Assembly: GCA_012295275.1 (NCBI GenBank)
Contig: CM022677.1
Span: forward strand, 13,362,889 to 13,426,888
From: Chrysomallon squamiferum
Lineage: Eukaryota > Mollusca > Gastropoda > Neomphalida > Peltospiridae
DNA: 64,000 bases
Reading direction: 5' to 3'
In this document: in pieces, positions 59,274 to 64,000 of the stretch
Layout of the letters: each line of letters begins with the position of its first letter
How positions within the stretch are numbered: position 1 is the first letter of the stretch
Translations under genes and position numbers: made by a program
The notes under the pieces: generated by a model
Told to the model about the DNA's origin: nothing
Seen by the model: only the letters and a program-made list of their open reading frames with translations
Databases searched by the model: none

Positions 59274-59638
59274 GAAATCGGACTGTTTCTATAAACATAT
59301 GAAACGTTTTCGTCCTCTTCTTCTTGTAACTGCTGACGTTCAGCTTCAGAAACGTAAGTGTCTATATCCTTTCCACTATCAGCCGTAATTAACTTACCAA
59401 CCTGATTTAATGCTTCTTGTATCTGATTTTTGGTATAAGTTGAAGTACCTTCAACAGACGATTCTACAATAGATTGTCCGATAGCTGTAGCTGGTTCAAG
59501 TAGTGCACTATCAGTACCTATTATCTCTGCAATAGCTGGTGCTGTAGATTCTAATATTGCTGATGTAGCTAGTTCCACAGAATCATCAAATGCGTACTCA
59601 ATTAATTCAGTAGCTATGATCCCTAAAGCTGTGAACAT
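59249..59638 (-). pseudogene. Small Ala/Ile-rich ORF, unit P2 (stop lost)
   Basis: ATG 59638 starts MFTALGIIATELIEYAF. The full protein is open, but the VP ATG is followed by G, so the overlapping TGA became TGG and the frame runs on eight codons (WIKERDC, stop at 59249). An upstream in-frame extension to 59749 exists, but homology in the other copies begins at 59638. Sequence differs from P3 at many sites yet keeps the frame. Confidence 0.75.
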
Positions 59639-59654
59639 CGTATGATGACAATCA

Positions 59655-59735
59655 TCAGTGGAATAAAATAATTTATACAATGAAAGAATATATATATAAT
59701 AAAATATATCACGTGATATGTCACGTGACACATAT
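59655..59735 (-). promoter_or_regulatory. Putative small-gene/VP promoter, unit P2
   Basis: On the minus strand TGTCACGTGACATATCACGT gives two CACGTG E-boxes, followed by ATATATTTTATTATATATA (TATA-like) before ATG 59638. No CRE remains here. Confidence 0.5.
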
Positions 59736-59756
59736 ATGTAAGTATTCAAACAATAA

Positions 59757-60090
59757 CATGACCTGATGGATTCTAACCTAACTCTTGTTTACCGTTAAAA
59801 AAACAAAGTTCCTCATGATCTGGCTTTTTGGCTTTTTGGCTTTTTGACCATAATGTACTTTTAGCCCGAATGTGATAACGTTCCTTCGGGCGTAGCCAGA
59901 AACCGAAGGATCATAAGTTAAACGTACATTATGGTCAAAAAGCCAAAAAGCCAAAAAGCCAGATCATGAGGAACTTTGTTTTTTAACAGTAAACAAGAGT
60001 TAGGTTGAAATCTATCAAGTCATTTTATTGTTCACCCTCCACCCTATTTTTTTTTTAATTTGAAGAGTATGACGTCATATACGATATTGA
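59757..60090. repeat. Palindromic ITR-like junction between units P2 and P1
   Basis: TAACCTAACTCTTGTTTACC and its mirror GTAAACAAGAGTTAGGTTG bound arms GGCTTTTTGGCTTTTTGGCT and a loop in the same orientation as 51103-51546 (CGTTCCTTCGGGCGTAGCC). On the right the palindrome flank (GAAGAGTATGACGTCATATA) runs directly into the truncated NS1 of P1 at about 60090. Confidence 0.85.
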
Positions 60091-61301
60091 CCATCGTTCT
60101 GGAATGCATTGTTCTACACACCAGCTGTTGAACACCTTTAAACTGTCATCTGGTGTCATGTAATTATCGATGTTATCCGATAATGACAGAATCTGGTCGT
60201 ATGCGTTCTTCTCTGCTTCCTCTTCCATGTATTTCGATCTAGCAGCCTTGAATAGCTTTTCTTCTGATGTATTAGCTACTGCATTACATATAGCTTTAAA
60301 CTCGTTACTGTTGCTGTCATATTTGCTGATTAACAAATTCAGTTTGTTCACGTCTGAATGTTTAACTATTAGTTTATAAAAGAAGTCAGATGTATCAGCT
60401 GATTTGTTGGTTATCAGATGAGATGGAACTAATTCATCCTGTTTGTTAGTAGTATTACATACAGCAATATTGTTTTCGCCTTGAGGTATAGTTTCTAACA
60501 TCACTTCCTCCATCTTAGCTGCTGCAGAAGATGTTCCTTTACCGTGATTCACGACAGGAGATGATGTTGTAGTCTTATTGAAATTGACGTCGTCCTTTCT
60601 CACAGCTCTTTGATATCGGAAATAATTGTACTCTTATCTTTTATTGGTTGATCGTCAAAGAAATCTAACAGAACGTTCATTATGTCTTCTTCCTCCTCTT
60701 TAGAACGTTTTTCTGTTTCGTTCCAAATGTGTAGCATCTTTTCGTCGTTTGTTCCTAAATACATCTTCTCCGAATCGTTAATCAAATACATCATGTAGTT
60801 TTCTACAGATGTACATTGTGGATCCTTCAATTTACGAATCTTGATGTATCCCTTTTCATTTAAAATTGCACGAATGAGTCGTCTGTATTGTCTATCTTGT
60901 GATGGGGTCTTCATGTTAGTTTTCCAAATAATGTGAACGTGAGAACCATAAGTAGGATAATTACTTTCTACTTGACAATCTTTTTGATGATATACTAATA
61001 GTATCTTCCAGTTCTTGTTTCGTATAAAGGATTTCAATTCTGTCACGACTCTGTCCTGTCCTTTTGCCAGATATTCATAATTGGGCGTGGCCCAATGATC
61101 CACAGTCTCGTCTAATATGTCTTGCTGATCCATCTGGTAGCTTTTAATATAATTCTTGCCTGGTGCGTAAACGTATTTACCTTCTTTGTCTTTAGCTAGA
61201 GATCTGGGTACCAAAAATTTCGGGTGTACCATGTCGTAACCAGTGTGTCCTATAACCACACTATAATAACTATTTCCAACGGTTTCAACATATCTATCCA
61301 T
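60091..61301 (-). pseudogene. NS1, unit P1: nuclease kept, helicase deleted
   Basis: ATG 61301 (MDRYVETVGNSYYS) opens a 234-codon frame to 60600 with the entire HUH nuclease: HVHIIW (residues 121-126; His121 and His123) and ENYMMYL (168-174; candidate nucleophile Tyr169 or Tyr172). A frameshift near 60600 leads to 60055-60603 (linker, to ESRW-like CIPERW). Then homology stops at about 60090, where palindrome flank begins, so Walker A to the C-terminus is missing. The upstream frame extension to 61319 is not conserved. Complementary in content to P2. Confidence 0.9.
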
Positions 61302-61452
61302 TATTAATCCTGATGACAATCAAAATTAAATTTATATGTTTGTTTAAAACATTCAATTTCATGTGACTAAATGAACGTAAATATTAACAAAGACTTTTAA
61401 CTGTATTCTTACGCAACTATGAGAAACTATTTTTATTTATTTATTTCTGTTT
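61302..61452 (-). other. VP-NS1 spacer, unit P1
   Basis: AT-rich, about 150 bases; the TATA and CRE motifs of P4 are not preserved. Confidence 0.4.
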
Positions 61453-63124
61453 TTATATTGGATAAGACCAATCTGTACTGTCTCCTGTAATAGGTACACT
61501 TCTATCTCCATAAGCACCGTGTACTGGCCAGATAAATCGTCGTCTGGCTTTACGTTTATTCCAATTGTCCCATATAGGGGCATATATTCTCATTTTCCAT
61601 GTTTTTTCGATTCGATCTTTATATTGTTTTACAGTTTCATCTAAGAATTGATCTTGTTCTGTATGTTTCACATTGTCTTTATTTCCTACAGGTGTAGTAT
61701 CGTTCAATTTAAAAATGAGTCCTGCCATATTACCTGACGGACATCCACCCAAACCTATAGGTATGTATTTTGGACACATTGCCGTTCTGACTAAAAACTC
61801 CACCTCGCTATAATAAGTTATTTGTATGTTAGCATGGTAATTAAAGAATAATGTAGCTCCGTTGCTAGTTTTCTCTACATCAGGGTATAAACCTATTAGG
61901 AACATAGGAGGTCTATTGCATTGATACGTACGACGGTGTTTAACGTCCATGCACATTTGGATTATCTAAATCATTGCTAGATATACCGCTTTTACATAGT
62001 TTGGTGCTAGCATCATCTGCCATCGATGGTGCTCCTAAATCTTTACCAGCTTTATTTTGATAACAAGCTGAATAGTGTACATTCCTGTACTGATGGTTAA
62101 AATAGGTGGTGATAGCAGTCCATACATTCTTCATCTTTTAATCGATTATTATGAGATAGGTCCAAATGTTTATCAGGTAATCCATAATCATTATAAATAT
62201 CTGTAAATGTCCAAACTCGTGCATTTGGAGGTGCCATTACTGGTACTTCGTTTGGATCTGATTTAGTATTATTTGAAACACGTATTATCATATTATTTAT
62301 ATTAAATCCGAATTTTTTAATTTTATAGCCTACAACCTCATCAGGTAAATTCCAATCGTCTGCCTTCGTGCTAGCTGCTTTATACCAATAAGGTATAATG
62401 TGACCACCATGATTGAATGTAAATTCACATACATTTAGATCACCTATTGCATTTTTCCATGCTGAAGCATCTGTTGCATTATCTATAACTGACATACTAG
62501 CTTTTCTTTGTTTAGATAAATTAATCTCACTAGTGAATGTTCGTTTAAATGATTAGCTCCAGACGTTGTACCTCCAAATCTTTGGTATAAAACGTTATTT
62601 CCTGTAGCAGAGGCCATAGGAGCACCTTCACTTCCACCTGTATCAGTTACCTCTTCGTTCATGATAGAATCAGGTTCCATTACGGACTCTTGAGGTTGAA
62701 CATACGTTCCTTTGGAATTATATTGATCCAATACATCTTGTGATATCCTCGTAGATAGTTGATTATTATTAGGAACTTTGGAGCTAGATCCTCCTCCAGG
62801 TTCGATGTTTTGTCGTTTCATGCCTTGTTGTTCTGATGCTTTTAATGCTTGTTCGTCTTCTGGGTATATAGGCGTATTAAAAGGGTCCTCTTCGTCTTGA
62901 TCTTCAATATGGTTATATTCGTTCCGAATATTTTGTATTGCCGAATAGAAATCTTGATTTGGAATCTGTAAATTTGGATATTGACGTCGAATTTGTAACC
63001 GCCTGTTTTGGCGCTGATCCACCGGCACATTTATCTCTGATAATGTATCAAATGCTTTAGCTTTAGCTATAGCCCAAAGTCTGGTAACGTCCTTCTTGTT
63101 TAATATACGTTTCCCTTTATTCAT
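61453..63124 (-). pseudogene. Capsid protein VP, unit P1 (three deletions)
   Basis: ATG 63124. Open to about 62540, where a 25-base deletion shifts the frame; 62097-62495 continues through the jelly-roll core; then the ~130-codon deletion shared with P5 (DEECMDCYHHLF), 61940-62134, an 8-base deletion near 61952, and 61453-61956 with CPKYIPIGLGGCPSG and the end TDWSYPI plus stop. The C-terminal third retains VP-like sequence with conserved RKARRRF. Confidence 0.9.
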
Positions 63125-63488
63125 GAAATTGGACTAGTAGTACGCATATATGATACGTATTCGTCCTCTTCAGTTTCCAATTCCTCTCGTTCTTCAGATT
63201 AAACGTTATTATCTACTGCTGTATCTTTTTTGAATTCACAAAATCAGTGAATTGATCCAAAGCGTCCTTTATTTGAGTTTTAGTATAGCTAGCAGTGCTT
63301 TCTACAGAAGATTCAACTATACTTTGTCCAATAGCAGTCGCTTGAAGTAGATATACACTGTCAGCTCCGACAATTTCGGCTATAGCTGGAGCGGTAGAAT
63401 CTATAATAGCTGATGTAGCAAGTTCCACTGATGTATCAAACGCAAATTCAATGATTTCAGTAGCAATTATACCCAAAGCTGTGAACAT
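63121..63488 (-). pseudogene. Small Ala/Ile-rich ORF, unit P1
   Basis: ATG 63488. Two extra T near 63228 shift the frame after FVNSK, giving a 91-aa product; the older in-frame TAA shared with P5 lies beyond. The ATGA overlap with VP is kept at 63121-63124. No viral promoter or palindrome remains upstream; LINE sequence begins within about 35 bases. Confidence 0.8.
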
Positions 63489-63518
63489 CCTAATTCAACA
63501 ACTGATAATAATCAAATG

Positions 63519-63840
63519 AACATTATGCTGAATGACTCTTTGGCGTAATGGTCGGCAAGTTTGTTGCTGATGATGCTGACATGTGCTGGGAGCCACTTGA
63601 TGATTAGTTGTGTGTTGTTGTGTTGTATGTCCTCGTGTAGCTGTTGTATTCTGCTGAGTAGGTCTGGTCTGCTGGAATTCGGCCGTGCATGCTGAAAGGT
63701 GATTTCTGATACGGCTGAATTGTATGCATGTGGGTTTGTTTGTGTGATCTTGGACTATGAAGGCGAATCCTACTCTCCTGTTGTCTGGGTTTTTGGATGT
63801 ACGTGTGTTGTTTATAGTGGTTGTTTGCTGCTGCTAGAAA
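63519..63840 (-). pseudogene. LINE RNase H domain remnant, right copy
   Basis: Near-identical to 1772-2100, with the same WLPAHVSIISNKLADHYAK block, next to the first codon region of the viral small gene. Confidence 0.7.
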
Positions 63841-64000
63841 TATGGCTTTTTTGAACAGATTATGTTGTTGTTATTTTTTATAATTAATACATTTTTACTA
63901 TTTTCACTCTTTGTTTTTTACCTGGACATCTCCTCACACACAGAGACCCTAATGTGAACTTGGCTTTTGGAATAAGCACCGTTTTATCAAGGTCAAGGTC

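Larger units (their letters stand above)
61782..64000. repeat. Right copy of the segmental duplication
   Basis: Same orientation as 1-2252; see that entry. Homology reaches the last base of the window. Confidence 0.85.

Overview
This is AT-rich eukaryotic DNA with many microsatellites, minisatellites, transposon remnants and short exon-like coding pieces behind splice signals. It looks like an invertebrate animal genome; a mollusc is a guess from repeat texture and gene content, not something the sequence proves. No tRNA, rRNA, CRISPR array or bacterial gene was seen.

Layout. 1-2252 holds a decayed endogenous parvovirus fragment (called P5 here) joined to a LINE RNase H remnant. 2.3-33 kb is mostly non-coding: simple repeats, a dispersed ~130-bp repeat family in opposed arrays (13.2-14.6 and 16.3-17.0 kb), a broken HDGF/LEDGF-type PWWP gene (9.4 kb), exon-like pieces of an unidentified coiled-coil gene (18.5-22.0 kb) and a Gypsy-type LTR with its primer site (28.5-29.1 kb). 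33.36-34.05 kb encodes a TOPORS-like C3HC4 RING protein with one in-frame stop. A 200-N gap (34307-34506) is followed by a near-perfect inverted repeat with ~4.88-kb arms (34507-39389 and 40454-45333) and a ~1.06-kb spacer; each arm holds a Gypsy pol remnant and exon-like segments.

The most interesting part is 45.9-63.5 kb: four head-to-tail copies (P4, P3, P2, P1 from left to right) of a parvovirus-like genome, all on the minus strand and separated by long palindromes. In transcription order each unit reads: palindrome, a promoter-like segment (E-box, usually CRE, AT-rich TATA-like), a ~121-aa Ala/Ile-rich small protein, a ~702-aa capsid protein (VP) whose ATG overlaps the small gene's stop as ATGA, an NS1 of about 720 aa (HUH endonuclease plus SF3 helicase), then the next palindrome. 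VP before NS1 on one strand is the reverse of the usual parvovirus order. VP lacks a visible phospholipase A2 motif, and I do not recognise the small protein. The palindrome loops occur in both orientations, like the flip/flop forms made by rolling-hairpin replication. Every copy is damaged, so these are old genomic insertions and not an intact virus. P5 at the left window end is a near-copy of P1 and its flank, sharing P1's older defects; a segmental duplication, or an assembly duplicate, therefore separates two copies by ~61.75 kb.

The units suggest a virus lineage that used one promoter for small protein plus VP and probably a second one, with CRE and TATA motifs, for NS1. This reading is inferred from several damaged copies compared with each other.
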